This document shows, in pieces, positions 33,650 through 46,059 of a DNA stretch of 64,000 nucleotides. Position 1 is the stretch's first letter; every line of letters starts with the position of its first letter. The position numbers and the translations under genes are program-made. The notes below the pieces were generated by a model. That model did no database searches. It was given only the letters and a program-made list of their open reading frames with translations, and was not told the origin of the DNA. The stretch comes from Shinisaurus crocodilurus (Eukaryota > Chordata > Lepidosauria > Squamata > Shinisauridae), in NCBI GenBank assembly GCA_021292165.1, contig CM037879.1:115269359-115333358 (forward strand), in the 5' to 3' direction.

Positions 33650-34320
33650 GTTGCTTGCTCCTATAAAGTTATCATGCCCCCATTGGAGGAATCCTCTTCC
33701 ACTGAGTATCTAGAACTCCCAGAGATGGAAGACATCATGGAACCATCCCTCCCAGGAAACCTGGGGGAGCCTGGGCCCTCAGGGGAGATGGCTGTGGGTC
33801 CATCCCCACAGGAGGAGGGGAGTTCGGCCTGTGAGGCAGAAGCTGGATGACCACCTAACCCCCGAGAGTGTTGTTGCCTCAAAAGGCAGACCAGTAGGGC
33901 TCCTTTGAGAAGGCATGTTTGATTATGAAGGAGGACTCCTCAAGAGGAAAGGACTCCCCAAGAGCTAGGACCTCTTCTTGAGTAGGACTTTGGCCAGAGG
34001 GCCTGTAATGAACTGCAGCTGAGTCCTGGATAGGGCTCTAGAAGTTCTGGCTATATACGTCTTCAGTTTCTGTCTAGCCACTGTTAGAACAACATCTACC
34101 TCAGTTACTAGTGCCTTGTATCCTGACCTTAAATTGTGTTTGGACCTCTATGCAAATGCTCCCTGGGCTCCTGTCTGACTCTGCTTTTGGACTGTATTTC
34201 TACTTGACTGCTCTTCCATGTTCAAACCTTGGCTGCGCCTCAGACCTCTCTTCTGGAAACCACATACCTGATTGGTAACTCTGTGCTCTCAACCTGTGCT
34301 TGTTTACTGACTCTTTAGTC
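33650..34320 (+). repeat. Unclassified interspersed repeat, possibly LTR-related
   Basis: A CT- and G-rich stretch with phrases such as 'gaggaaaggactccccaaga' and 'tatgcaaatgctccctgggc'. It looks like moderately conserved repeat DNA of squamates (perhaps part of a Gypsy-type LTR). There is a short frame with acidic and Pro-rich composition at the start but no enzyme motif. The hAT element at 34321 cuts its right side. Confidence 0.3.
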
Positions 34321-35233
34321 CAGTGATGGCGAACCTATGGCACGGGTGCCACAGCTGGCACACAGGGACCTCTCTGTGGGCACTCGAGCCATTGGTCACC
34401 AGATCGCGAAAAGACTGTCCCCTTCTGCAAAACACTAATGATTTTGTTCCGTGTGGAACAGAATGATTTTATTCTAGTATTCCTGTTACAGAATTCTTTT
34501 CTACATTGTTATCACATTTAAAAGATTTTGAAGAATGATGCACAGAGCATGGCTTGGATGTAAAGCCCTAACAGTTGACCTGAGTGCTGCATGTGTTGCT
34601 CTCAAACTGATGGAGTATGAGCCAAGGTTTGACAAATTATCAGCATGCATGCAATAGCAAAAATCACATTAATTGTGCAAAAGCATGCCCAATGCAAACT
34701 TTTACCTAATGCAGTGTTTGCAGTCCAAGACATAAAGTGTTTAAAATGTGTTAAGCACGTTTAGTTTTCTTGTTTATCTTGCTCATCCTAGTACAGGTTG
34801 ACTTTTACTTTTACTAATCCGACACCTGTAGAAGCAGGGAAAGGACCCGTGGTAAAGCTTGCCACATACAATTTCAGTCTGGCATAGAATCATATTACAA
34901 GTTGAGAATCCCTTATCCAAAAATACATGTGCCTAATTATTTAAAAAGTTTGTATAAATTCCCTTCAGGCTATGTGTACAATGTAGTACTATAATAATTT
35001 TTTGAGTTGATTTTTTTTTCAACAAAAAACTGTTTGTATCATTGAAAGCTCTGTTATTGTGTTTTTCTTTTAAGACAAAAGATGTTAATTAGTTCGGACA
35101 ACTGTATGAGTTGTTTTTCTAAAACTAAAACCTCAGTATTCAGGTTTAATTGCAGTGTTGGCACTTTGAAATAAATAAGTTGGTTTTGTGTTGCAGTTTG
35201 GGCACTCGGGCTCAAAAAGGTTCGCCATCACTG
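34321..35233. mobile_element. hAT non-autonomous element, 913 bp, 16-bp TIRs
   Basis: Starts CAGTGATGGCGAACCTATGG; the reverse complement of the end starts CAGTGATGGCGAACCTTTTT. That makes a perfect 16-bp TIR. The flanks are CTTTAGTC (34313-34320) and CCCTAGTC (35234-35241), matching at six of eight bases. The interior is AT-rich with no transposase frame. The TIR resembles hAT families that recur across distant vertebrates, but this is from memory and not verified. Confidence 0.85.
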
Positions 35234-35289
35234 CCCTAGTCCCTATTGGACTTGCCCCTTAGTTTTCTCTAACACTGAGCCTGATTCAG

Positions 35290-35692
35290 CATAGCAGGAC
35301 AAAAGCCCTAAAAGGTTTGGGACCAGGATATCTGAAAGATTGCCTCCTCCCATATGAACTAGACCCTAGTTTAAAATCTACCTCTGAGGCCCTGCTGCAT
35401 GTTCTGCCACCAAGAGAGGCAAGGTTGGTAGGAATATGGGACTGGGCCTTTTCTGGGGCAGCAGCCTATTGTGGAACTCCTTCCCTAGTGTAACTCCATC
35501 TTGGTTCAGTTTTAGGAAGACAGTTAAATCCTTTTTCTTCCACATGGCTTTTGAATAATTTTAAATGCATCTGTTTTTAAAGATGATTTTTAAAATATCT
35601 ATGTGTGATATTGTTTTAAAGTTTTTGATTTGCAAGTCATCCTGGCAGCCCTTTTGGGGCTGAAAGGCAACTCATCAATGATTGATAGATTT
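35290..35692 (+). pseudogene. L2-type LINE C-terminal and 3' fragment
   Basis: Degraded translation of 'KALKGLGPGYLKDCLLPYEL', then 'LHVLPPREARLVGIW' and 'RAFSGAAA.LWNSLP', followed by an AT-rich 3' UTR ending near 'ttttggggctgaaaggcaac'. Frameshifts throughout. Confidence 0.75.
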
Positions 35693-35699
35693 AAAATTA

Positions 35700-36170
35700 C
35701 TTTAGGCCACCTTTAAGGACAAAACCCTTTCAAGGCAACATATGGGATAAGCCATATACAAGTAGACAATAAACGTATAGTAAAATACTATAAAGCACTA
35801 TAAAAACTAATTATACCAATAAAGCCTGCAGTACATGAATTATGGGAAAGCCAGTGAAAACAGGTGGGTCTTCAAAGTCTTCCAGAAGATATGCAAAGAA
35901 GGAGACTGACAGACTCCTGATGGAAGCTGATTCCAAAGGTGTGGGGCCACCACTGAAAAGGCTCTCCCGCCTTGTACTCACCAGCCTAACTGCCCTTGGT
36001 GGCAGGCTAATGAGAAGGAGCTCTTGATGACTTCAAATTGTGGGCAGGCTGTAGGGGTGATGGCAGTTTTTCAAGTACCTTAGGCCCAAACCATTTAATG
36101 CTTTAAAGGTTAAAGCCAACATAAAGTTAATTAAAACTTTGAAGTTGAGAGTCTGCAGGCAACCAAAACT
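35700..36170 (-). pseudogene. LINE fragment (antisense), L2/CR1 group
   Basis: On + the phrases 'gtgaaaacaggtgggtcttc', 'gtggggccaccactgaaaag' and 'cttaggcccaaaccatttaa' are antisense to the tail of an L2-like ORF2. They parallel the better preserved minus copy at 60.5-61.6 kb ('gctttaaaggttaaaaccag'). Confidence 0.55.
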
Positions 36171-36249
36171 TTTCAGAACTGCTGTTCCTGCCCAGCACAC
36201 ACTTCTATAGCTCTAATATTTGGTGAGTGGTGATAGATGGTGACAGAGT

Positions 36250-37130
36250 GTGGAGGAGTGGAAAATTCAATCAATGGCTTTAGAAAAGCACATGAAATAT
36301 TGGTATGAGTGGGACGATGAGGACTTTGACATGGCAGTTCTTATTAACTGCCCTGGCCAGAGACCAGATACAAAAGCTATTAATCAATTGATTAAAAGAT
36401 ATCAACCTCCTGCACTATGTTGGACTGTGTGTGTATGTACATTTCTATACATATATTAAATTATACTATTGTTTTCAACTGAAAAATAGAGAATTGCAGT
36501 TAAAAACATAGGTTTATTTTAAAATATTGTCACCACTAGTCTGAAAAGTGACCCAAAAAAACCCACCCAAAAGAGCATTTAAATGAATAAATACACTGAA
36601 GTTTTTTTAAAAAAAGGGCCATACACTCAGATGAGGTGGTGGACAGGAATGATGGGACATTTAAAATCTAGTTTCTGAAACAACCACCATTTGATAACAT
36701 GTCTGTAACAATGGAAATGTTAAATAGTTTGGAGGACCACCACAGTAATGTCTTCAGTAAGCTTAGTGATTTTTTAAAAAGAGGCAGACAGATAAGAAAT
36801 CAAGCCTTCTAGAAATAAGAAAAAATGACAATTTTTTAACCAAGGTTATAGGATCAAGAAGCCTGCAGAATCTAGAGGAAAGACATTACTACCTCTGTAC
36901 TCAACAATATCTGAAAATCACATTATTCCTATCATCTTTGTTATACGCTATCCAGCATGATGTAGAATTAGAAGCTAAAAAGTTGATGAAACATGCTGGA
37001 GAAGGATGTACAATAGAAGCCTATTGTAGGATTATTCACAAACAAATGCATAATTCAGTGCTTAACAAATGCAGACAAACATATTGTGTAGAACAGGCTC
37101 CTAAGAATTCTATAACTGGATGAAAAGACA
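36250..37130 (+). other. Unrecognised open-frame remnants
   Basis: Two short frames, 36250-36459 and 36938-37123, have protein-like composition (for example AIQHDVELEAKKLMKHAGEG and IIHKQMHNSVLNKCRQTYCV). The second continues upstream in frame to about 36880. I cannot match either to a family. They may be remnants of an old mobile-element protein or chance frames. Confidence 0.2.
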
Positions 37131-37539
37131 ATTATTACCATTTCAGTTTCCACTAAATTTCTAAGAATAGGAGGTAATTTACAATGGGAGCAACATCCAA
37201 GTTGAAACCATGAAGATTATCTTTGTCCGAAATTAGTAGATTATTTGAGGATCACACAGGTTACAAGAAATATTTAAGGATATTTAAAAGTTCTTGTGAG
37301 ACCCTTGATTCACTTTGATATAATCACTTCTCCCTTCAACCCTACAAGAAAAAAGCAATTCTTCTGAACTAAAATTGCAAGAATGTAAGAAGAGAGACAC
37401 TTCCAATCTGATTATATGTTATTGCTGCATTGTGAAACCAGTAATCTTGATGAATGAAAGTTTTAGGTCTCATAAAATTAATGGCTTTAATGGGAATCCT
37501 GTTGCACTATTTGGTTGGTATATTTCCTTTGTTAACTTC

Positions 37540-38400
37540 ATGAAAGCTCCTCCCTTGCCACGCGTAGCTGTGGTGGCGGGGGGGGGGCAAATTTGCGGGA
37601 GGGGAGAATGACGATCAGACCATAATGGTCTGATTACTATCCACCAATCAGGAGGCAGAGTGGGTGGGGTGGCAGAGCCGATATTAGGCTTGCACCCCCT
37701 ATCTTCTGTCTCCTTTCTGAAGTGGCTCCCTCCCTCCCATCCCTGTTTACAGTGTAGGTTTTTACTGGTCGCCTGTTTCAAGGAGCCGAGTAGGAATTTT
37801 GGTTCATTGTCCTAATTGGCCGGGGGCAATGTTCGTGTTTCGCCTACTCTACACAGCAGTGCATTTCAGGTTTTGGGTGCTTGCTTAGTTGCATTTTCGA
37901 TTTGGTCACATTGGCGGTCAAGTGTGGGAGTAGGCAGTTTAGGGGTTCGGTGATCATCCTATGGCACCTTTTAGGTGAGAGGCGTGCCCGAGGCTCTCGC
38001 CACCGATGTCTCACAGCTCGGCTTTGGGGAGATAAGGCATGTCTCTGAGGTCTTCCCTCCTCACCTGTATCAGTGCCTCACGGCCCGTGCGAGGCTGACT
38101 GCAGGAAAGACCTTCCAGCACCGTGTGGTGTTAAGCAAGGAGGGGATGACTTTGATGCCGTCACCATCCTTTGCTGGATGTTTCGCCCTATAGCAATGGC
38201 GACCGGCGGATAGCCGGTGTAATTAGCACCTGCACTTTTTATCCCTTCGTAGATCTCCAATTGATGTTATTCAATAAATGTGGCCCTTCATTTTACCACC
38301 AATTGTACCCTACAACCGTGTCTGAGTCGTTATTTCTCCTCTACGCATGCAAATGTAGCTTTCAGACAATTATTGATATTACTGGTTTTGCTGCTGGATA
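37540..38400 (+). mobile_element. Probable solo LTR or LTR-like repeat
   Basis: A GC-richer block with a polyadenylation hexamer AATAAA at 38273-38278 followed by a short region ending 'accgtgtctgagtcgttatt' and 'tctcctctacgca'. This layout is typical of R-U5 of LTR retrotransposons. No flanking coding region, primer site or duplicated target could be fixed, so boundaries are approximate. Open frames inside are not recognised. Confidence 0.45.
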
Positions 38401-38699
38401 TATATGAAATTTGGTGACCTATAGTTTCTGTTAAGGAATGGAAACTTCCTGTAAGTTCCTGGAAACTTCCATTGTAAGACAAAAGCCAAGCAATCCGTCA
38501 GTCTAAAACACATTATCCACCCAAATAAAAAGTGAGTGGGGAGGGGACTGTCATAAAAACTACAAATTGCTTTCGTAACCATATTTGGTTCCAGGAGGTG
38601 TGGTAATCCATAAAAGAGACTCGGCGGAATGAAGCCCATGCAAAGGAATAAATATTCATCTGAATAGGATCCTCCTCAACTTTCCACTATGTAGGACAG

Positions 38700-38829
38700 C
38701 CTTCTCCATCCTGGTGCCCTCCAGATGTTTTGGACTTCAACTCCCATTGGCCCCAGTCAGCATGGCCCATGGTAAGGAATGCTGGGAGGTGTTGTCCAAA
38801 AGATCTGGAAGGCACCAGGTAGTGGAAGT
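38700..38829. mobile_element. Palindromic DNA-transposon remnant
   Basis: The left arm 'cttctccatcctggtgccct' with 'ccagatgttttggacttcaa' is mirrored by 'gttgtccaaaagatctggaa' with 'ggcaccaggtagtggaag'. The centre is 'gtcagcatggcccatggtaa'. This long imperfect palindrome is a common interspersed form in reptile genomes. Half-copies occur near 54550 and 55608, and a similar centre at 63690-63750. Confidence 0.65.
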
Positions 38830-38839
38830 CTGGTCTAGG

Positions 38840-41800
38840 ATATCCAGATCTGTACATAACCATAAGAGGGCAGACAAATGTTATCTATTGATAACAGGAC
38901 AGGTTTAAATTTCATTCACTGTGGAGTAAAATAATGTACACAACTGACACAACAGTTAACAGACACAACTGTTAGAGGGCAAAAGGGACCTGAGCAAATG
39001 TCACAATAGTCAGAGCTGAAAAAGGGAAAATATTTGAGCTATGGTTTTAGAAATAAATGTGTATAACTGTAAAGGGAACCTACCTCAGAACAAGATAAAG
39101 CAGGTCTCAACTTAGTGTTACCTTGGAACATTACTCACTGCCTCACATTCCTTGAAACCTCATGTAAAAGCTGGTAAGATTAAAACTGAACACACAGTAG
39201 TGTTCTTCAATTTTGACAAACTACAGCAGTAAGGCAGGTTCTATCTTGTATATTGAATCTGATAAACTCTAAAATACATCCACAAATCCTGCACAGTTAG
39301 GAGAACTGGGGTCCTCAAACTCCTAATCATTTAAATTATATTCAAATTAAATGTTGGACACCCAGATTTAACCTGGAAATGGGGTCTTCTTCCAAGGCTA
39401 TGAGAATCTTAAAATCTATGGACATGTGAGCTGTAAAGTTCACTCCCCAATTTAACTGATTTAAATACAACCAGGCCTGTAGTACTATTTATTCAAAATT
39501 CCTTGCTAGATTTCAGCTGATGCCATTTGTAGTTTAGAGGAGCCAAATGTTACTTTTAATATGTAGCATGCATCTACATCTGGTTTGTTTTTTTTTGTTT
39601 TTTTTTTACTATTCAAAAGTAAGGATAGGGGACTTGATCCAGACTGAGACCCTAGCATGAGGGTAGAGAGTTTTTTTTAAACCCTTTGTCAGATTAGATA
39701 TCCCACACCTGCAATGTGCATAAAGTGAACAGCCTCTACTGAAGTTAATTGAGACCCTTTTTTCCTATGCAAATTGCAGGGATGGGAGTGGGACTGCAGT
39801 GTGGGGCAAAGGGTTAAATCTCTCCTAATCTCCATGCTAGGTTCTTGATCCAAATCAGCTTCCCCACACTTACTTTTGAGTAGTGTGTAGTGTTTTTTCT
39901 TCTTCTCATGCCTCTGTTATTATGGGACTGGATAAGTCAAGGGTCTTCCTCACTATTTATTTGGCTGCCCACTGACAGAAAAAATATATATCTTGCTGAC
40001 TGTTTAGAGATACATGTTAAATGAAATGTCCAATTTACAAAAGATAGATCAGTTGGTTTTCAATAATGACTCTAGGATAATTAAAAGAGTTGCTATTTCA
40101 GTAATGATGGATAGTGTGACAGATGTATGAATGTTTTTTATATCTTTGCCTTTGTTTTAAAATTACCCTCTAAGGTTTTGTAATGTCTAATAACTAAACA
40201 ATAGAAGTAAAACCAGAATTGGAACTCCTCCTCTCCTGGAGACCACCAAAGTGGGAATCTGATAAATTTCCGGAAGCATTTAAAAATTCATTGTCTGGGA
40301 TGGATTTTAATAACTGGGATTTATGAAGGTATGAAGTGATTTAATTCCAATACTTAATGCTAGTATTATGGGAATGTTTTACTTACCAGCTTTACTGAAT
40401 GCTGGTCTTTGTGCTGTTCATCCTTGGGATGAGTGTGCTAGAATTCCATAAATTGTATTATTTTTTTCCTTCTGATTTAGGGGCAGCTGGTTTTATGAAA
40501 CTTTGGGTATATTTTACACCTTCTCTCTCAGGCATAGGAAAAGTTTTTGCTCACATCTCTGACATGACACAGCCTGCTCCTTCCTTCCTTCCTTCCTTCC
40601 TTCCTTCCTGTTTACTATCACATTATGAACTTTAATTATGAAGGCTAATCAGCTTTGAACCGTCAGATATGGACACCCTTAATTAGGTGTAGAGAATAGA
40701 GATTACAGTGTCTTCAGGTCAATCTGTCCCATGTCCCACGTCCCCCCCAGCTCTTTACTTCTGAGATTTCAGTACTGGTTTCTCAGTGTGACAGTAACAC
40801 AGCCAAAAAGATTTGTAGGGTCTGTATTGAGATTCAATGCCAAAAATTAACATCGAAGTCCCCTTGTAAAAAGAGAAACAGAAAAGAAGTTTTAAAATAA
40901 TTATAAGACCATCTATAAGCCCTCTGCATTGGATGCATGAACCACAATAGACTATAACATTAAAGGTTCATTCTATTTGACCCCAAAGTGAAAGCAAAAA
41001 CAGGCCAACCTGCAATTACATTCTGGGAGTCCCAGTAGGAAATTCTGGAGATAAGACAGGTAGACTGAAGTGTACACTATATGCCTTCAAATTCTGCATC
41101 TATATAAAATGGAATGAATAGTCAACCAATTGCAGGAAACCACTACTCACAATGAGAATGAATGGCAGGTTATACTTACTCAGACCTGGAACTACCGTAT
41201 CTTAAACGATTTCAAATCCAAGCAGTAGCCCCACTAATTACCCTTTTTCAGTGAAGTGAAAATTTCCTACTTTGATCCCTCTTTGACTAAGCCGTTTAGC
41301 AACTAACATCTTCCACTGGCAAAACCATATAAGCACCTTACCAATGTATTCTAACCCATAATCCAATTGAATAATTACTCACAAGATGCTAATTTACATA
41401 CAGCCTTAAGTCCTTTGGAGCGGGATAAAGGCACTTATCCCCCAAATAGGTTATTTCTTTAAAAGAAATACTACTTCTTTTTAAAGCTAGAAAATGTTAA
41501 CCTCCCTGAAGCCAAGTCAGGATTTGAACTGGTTATTCAGAACACTGTACTTTATACTAAGGTTACAAATTTTATCACCTATAACATTTTTCTGAAGGTG
41601 GTAAAAATGCCAACCATGACTTTTTTCTTCCCTAAACACTCTTTAGTGTTGCAATATGCCTAGTAGAGGGTCAAGGAATAATGTCAAGGCCCTGTTGACT
41701 TGTATACAGAGAAACAAAAATGCCAAGCATACCAGGACCTTACTTTGCCTAGTAGAAAAATCAGAAAGAAAGAGCAGATCTCTCTCACTTTGCTGTGACC

Positions 41801-42180
41801 TTCCTTTAGCTAAAACTAAAAGTAGCTTACGGTAAATGATTTAGGGCCCATCAAGAGGAGCTTAAGGAAGTAATCGGTGGGTCAAGAGAACACAGAGGTG
41901 GCAAGAAATCCAGGCTGTATGACTCCTTATGTGAAAATAAGGTTTAGCAGGAGATAATTCCTGTAAATAAGTAAAATCAGCTGGTTCTACTCAAATTACT
42001 CATATTTTTATTAACTTTTTTTTAATCAGAGAAAAGCTTTAGAAAGATTTTGTTATCACCCAAGATAAAATGAAGTAAGGTTAGCTGTATGTTTTTTTTT
42101 TCCTTTGAGATAAATTGGCAAACTAATATTAGAAGAATTTCAAAAAAAATCACCTCAACATTTGTTTTAATTCACCTTTT
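38840..42180. other. Intron sequence with little recognisable content
   Basis: AT-rich, with only the TTCC array and poly-T tracts standing out. No open frame above 80 codons, and no RNA gene seen. Confidence 0.5.
40575..40610. repeat. (TTCC)n tetranucleotide repeat
   Basis: About seven copies of CTTC/TTCC. Confidence 0.9.
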
Positions 42181-42183
42181 CAC

Positions 42184-42370
42184 TCACACATAACAGTAAC
42201 CCATGGTTTATTTACCTCATGGATTGTTGAATTCTGGGTTGTTTTGATGTGCGAACCCAGCTGCACTAACAAATCATAGTTTGTTAAGCACAAACAACCT
42301 ACCTACAAAGAGAACCCATGATTTGTTGTTGGGTTTTGAACTCTGCCTTGTTTAAACCATGGGCTGTTGT
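42184..42370. repeat. 'AACCCATGGTTTGTTG' MITE-like repeat
   Basis: Contains inverted phrases 'gtaacccatggtttatttac' and 'gaacccatgatttgttgttg', plus 'tttgatgtgcgaacccagct'. Related in wording to the composite repeat at 54.67-55.0 kb. Confidence 0.4.
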
Positions 42371-42371
42371 T

Positions 42372-42885
42372 ACATATAAACCCAGAGCAGAGGCCCTTCT
42401 CACTTGCCCACCGACAAGGCCACTTAGGTTGGTGAATACAAGGGAGAGGTACTTTTTGGTAGTGGTGCCGCGCCTCTGGAATGAGCTGAATAGGGAATTC
42501 TCAGGCCCCTTTTTTGTTAATTGGCATACCTAGTGCCAGGATGTTTGTGTTATTGGCAGTATCTGTACTGTGAATGGCCATGGTTAATAATGTGATTGTC
42601 ACTGTTAGTACTTTCTGCATTTAATTTCCTTCTGACCTTATTGTTTGCCATTCTTCTCCCCCTCCCCACTTTCCTGCCACCACCATAGGTACTATATATA
42701 AACTTGAGACACTCTATAACACTCAATGCATTTGATGAACTGGGCTATATTCCAGAAATACATATGGCAGAATAAATTTGTAGCAAGCCTCTTCATTGTT
42801 TTTGCTGTTTTCTCTGGCCTTTAAAAAAAATTGTTTTTGCATGGTTTTATAATGAATGTTTATAATCAATGTTTTTATTTAATTA

Positions 42886-42927
<42 letters not shown>

Positions 42928-43100
42928 TTAAATCGCCCATCTGGCTGGTCACCCGGCCACCCTGGGTAATGTACAGTCAAGATAAAATACAATAAAACAA
43001 TTGCATTGTGTTGTCTTGATTTTATCTTGGATGCCGCCTTGAGAGGGTTCTACCGCTGAAGTGTCCTAAAAATAATTTTAAATAAATAAAAATAAAATAA
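42372..43100 (+). pseudogene. L2-type LINE 3' region, interrupted by a minus-strand LINE tail
   Basis: A short frame gives VNTRERYFLVVVPRLWNELN, the conserved end of L2-type ORF2. The 3' end resumes at about 43005 with 'ttggatgccgccttgagagg' and an AT-rich tail. Between them (about 42890-43000) sits a minus-strand LINE 3' end. Confidence 0.65.
42890..43000 (-). mobile_element. L2-type LINE 3' end with (ATT)n
   Basis: The reverse complement reads 'gtacattacccagggtggcc', then 'agatgggcgatttaaaataa' and an AAT array. This matches the 3' ends at 7.1 and 30.8 kb. Only the tail is present. Confidence 0.7.
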
Positions 43101-43132
43101 GACTGCAGTAATGCACAGTTTCAAATAAGTAT

Positions 43133-43133
43133 A

Positions 43134-43224
<91 letters not shown>
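43133..43224. repeat. Compound (TG)n(TA)n(CA)n(TA)n microsatellite
   Basis: Four dinucleotide blocks in a row. The TG and CA blocks are complementary to each other around a central TA block, so the array is self-complementary. Confidence 0.92.
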
Positions 43225-45126
43225 AATTAAGATTGTACATGGAGAATAATCAAATTTCCTTAAGTAATATTCTGTCACTGTCTCTCCAGTACCATGCTCT
43301 GGCCTCAAAGTATAAATGTTAACTCATTCATTCAAGGTACAGAGACAGTACCACAAGATCAAACACATTCTGATAATGGACTATATGCTAGTATACTGTA
43401 CCTCCTATGCAACTGTGCCCTACTTCTAATGCATGCCTCCACAGTCTGATATGTTATAAACTTGTTAAAAACAATCTGTGACTAATTATTAATTGAAAAG
43501 TCTAAAAAGGTCGAGCCTGATGGAGAAATGCAACACGATGAAAAATACAAAAAAATCATTAACTACAAGATGTATGTTACCACAGGTGTAGATACATACA
43601 GTATACTACAAAATGCTCCATATATATGCATTCTTGTGGAGGAAAAACATCATTACAGGACTCACTCACAGGCAGACACACGTTATTTTGTAATTATAGC
43701 AATATAAAACTATATTAAGACTGTAACTAAAGGCAAATAAACAGTTTGGAAGGGGGGGGAAGTCCTATTTTAATGGCACATGACAGCTTAGACATATATA
43801 GAACACACCTGACCTTTGCATCTTATTCTAAATCCACTATATTGAACTGTGTAAGTATGAAACCAGTCAGCAGTCTACTACTATGCTTCAGAGTTAAATA
43901 ATCTGTCTCAGCAATAGCATCAAGCAGAATCCTTGGCAGACCATTTTATATTTTTAATATTTATCTTACTATCATAATGCTGTATGGGTTATCCATTTAA
44001 AATACTGTAAGAACACTGTAAGAAAACTGTAATTTTTGTTGTTCATTTTTTAAATTGTTTTTGTTTTGGTGTAATTCACATTTTAAAAACTAATTTAAAA
44101 ATTAATTAAAAAAATAATGCTGTATGGGTTGTAACACTACTTTCCCACAAAATTCAGTACTAATTGGTTGATCATGCTAGCACAGACTGAAATTTAATTA
44201 AGCACTACCTCTCATTTGGGAGAAGAAAAACCCAACCCTATGCTTGTTTCTGAACATGAATGTTGAACATTTACTTGTACAAAACAGGATGCACCAATTT
44301 ACTGGTACTTTGAAATATATTTACAAACCCCATTAAATAACAGACACTTTAACCCAACTTCATATCTTTAAAAAAAGTTAGATGCTCACCAAGATGTATT
44401 TAGAATGGTTTATGATCATGATGCTTTCAACATCAGACAGAACATGGCAAGAGATTTAAAACTAGGAAACATTAAAACAATGGTCCTTTAAAACACGGTG
44501 GTGGTGGTGACTGACAATGACAACAAATGTCCCTCCATGCTCAGTGAATGGGAACAAGTGAATATTTCTAAGAAAAGACAGAAACTGAAAAAAGAGTGCT
44601 TAAACACTCAGGAAAATGTGTTCTCTACATATGAAAACACATTTTCAGGGAGGTGTATTCATCAATATATCACATTATAATATTAGTGAAAGCAACCTCT
44701 TTGGCAATCAAACTGTTTGAAACATTATTCAACAAGCAGGGAAATGTCCTGTAGGGTGATTTTGAGAGTGGTAATGTTGCTCCTAGATAGTGAGAAAAAC
44801 AAGTCATGTTGCTACAATTTGTACCACTATGTTCCTTCTTGGACACAATGCTGCATGCGTGCACACACACATTTATTTACAAGATCATCTCAGAAATACT
44901 CTTCTATACATTAAATTTTTCACTGAAATCTACAGTAACCTTTAAGAAACTTTCAACATAAAGACCATTAGCTGTTTATAAGGGATTACATCTAGACCTT
45001 GCCTTCTGTGAACATATGGGTTCCTTCTGATCACAAAGGCATGCAGCAGACTATTGCTGCTGATGGAGCAAGGGAGGAGCCATTTTTTCTGATTCCCCTC
45101 TCCCTGTGCATTGTGTTATGCCCTGG

Positions 45127-45238
45127 GCTCAGACAACATGATAACCCACGTTTCAACAACAACACATGCTTCAGTGACAACCCACACTCAACCCATCCTC
45201 AACCCTTGAGTGTGGGTTATCCTGTTATCTGAACCCAG
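45127..45238. mobile_element. Short MITE with CTGGG(T/C)TCAGACAACA ends
   Basis: Left end 'ctgggctcagacaacatgat' with 'aacccac', right end 'gtgggttatcctgttatctg' with 'aacccag', inverted. The interior has CAACAACAAC runs. Members of the same family make up the composite at 54670-54998. Confidence 0.65.
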
Positions 45239-46059
45239 CCAATGTTTTTTAAGAAGGAACATAGGATAAATGTTCTCATAGCAAAATGTGGATTGTGCAC
45301 TGATTTCACACATGTATGTGACTCAGTGGCCTCTTTGGGTGATACTTGTCCTCAGAATTTTACCCGCGACAAATTCAAGAGCGAGCCTTAAGCTCACACA
45401 CTCCGTTTTCTACTGCCCTCACCACAGTGAGAATGCATACAGTGCACTAAGAAGATCCTATGTTATTCAAATGTGGGAGAATCCTGGGCCCTGCACATTT
45501 TATGTGTCCTACAGATTCCCTCTCTCAAGGTCAGGGGGATCCTTTGCTCACATAAAATCAGGATCTCCTGATTTACTTGGTATCTATCTCGTCTCCACAG
45601 TGATATGCGCTGCGGAGGAGTGTAGGAGAGAATGCACAAACCCAAGGCCACCTCCCACTCTCAAGACAGGGAATATCTTAAGAGAAAGTACACTCAGTAC
45701 ACTCTACTCAGTCATTCCATAGCATACATAACACAAACATTTAGCACGACCTCACTCTTCTTCTTTTTTCTAAGTTGCATTTTAAGCTTTCTCCTGCCCC
45801 AGCTGAACACTGGGGCAGGAGAATTCCATATTCCATAGAAGATTTTCATCCTGATCACTTTACCTGCCATTTCCTGCACCTTCTCCTGCCCCAGCTGAAC
45901 ACTGTTTTAGATACAGGGCAATTAAAATTGTACTTATTGAAAACTTCGGAGGACCATATATGACATGCTATATGTAATGGCACAGTAACATAGTTTCCTT
46001 TTCCATCCCTTTCCTATTGCTAAATTTAAATTTGCCTTTTAAACTTGGACAGGAAAGTA

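Noticed and set aside
45288..45722. 144-codon frame, + strand
   Set aside because: No motif, and a strong antisense frame overlaps. The composition fits random sequence.
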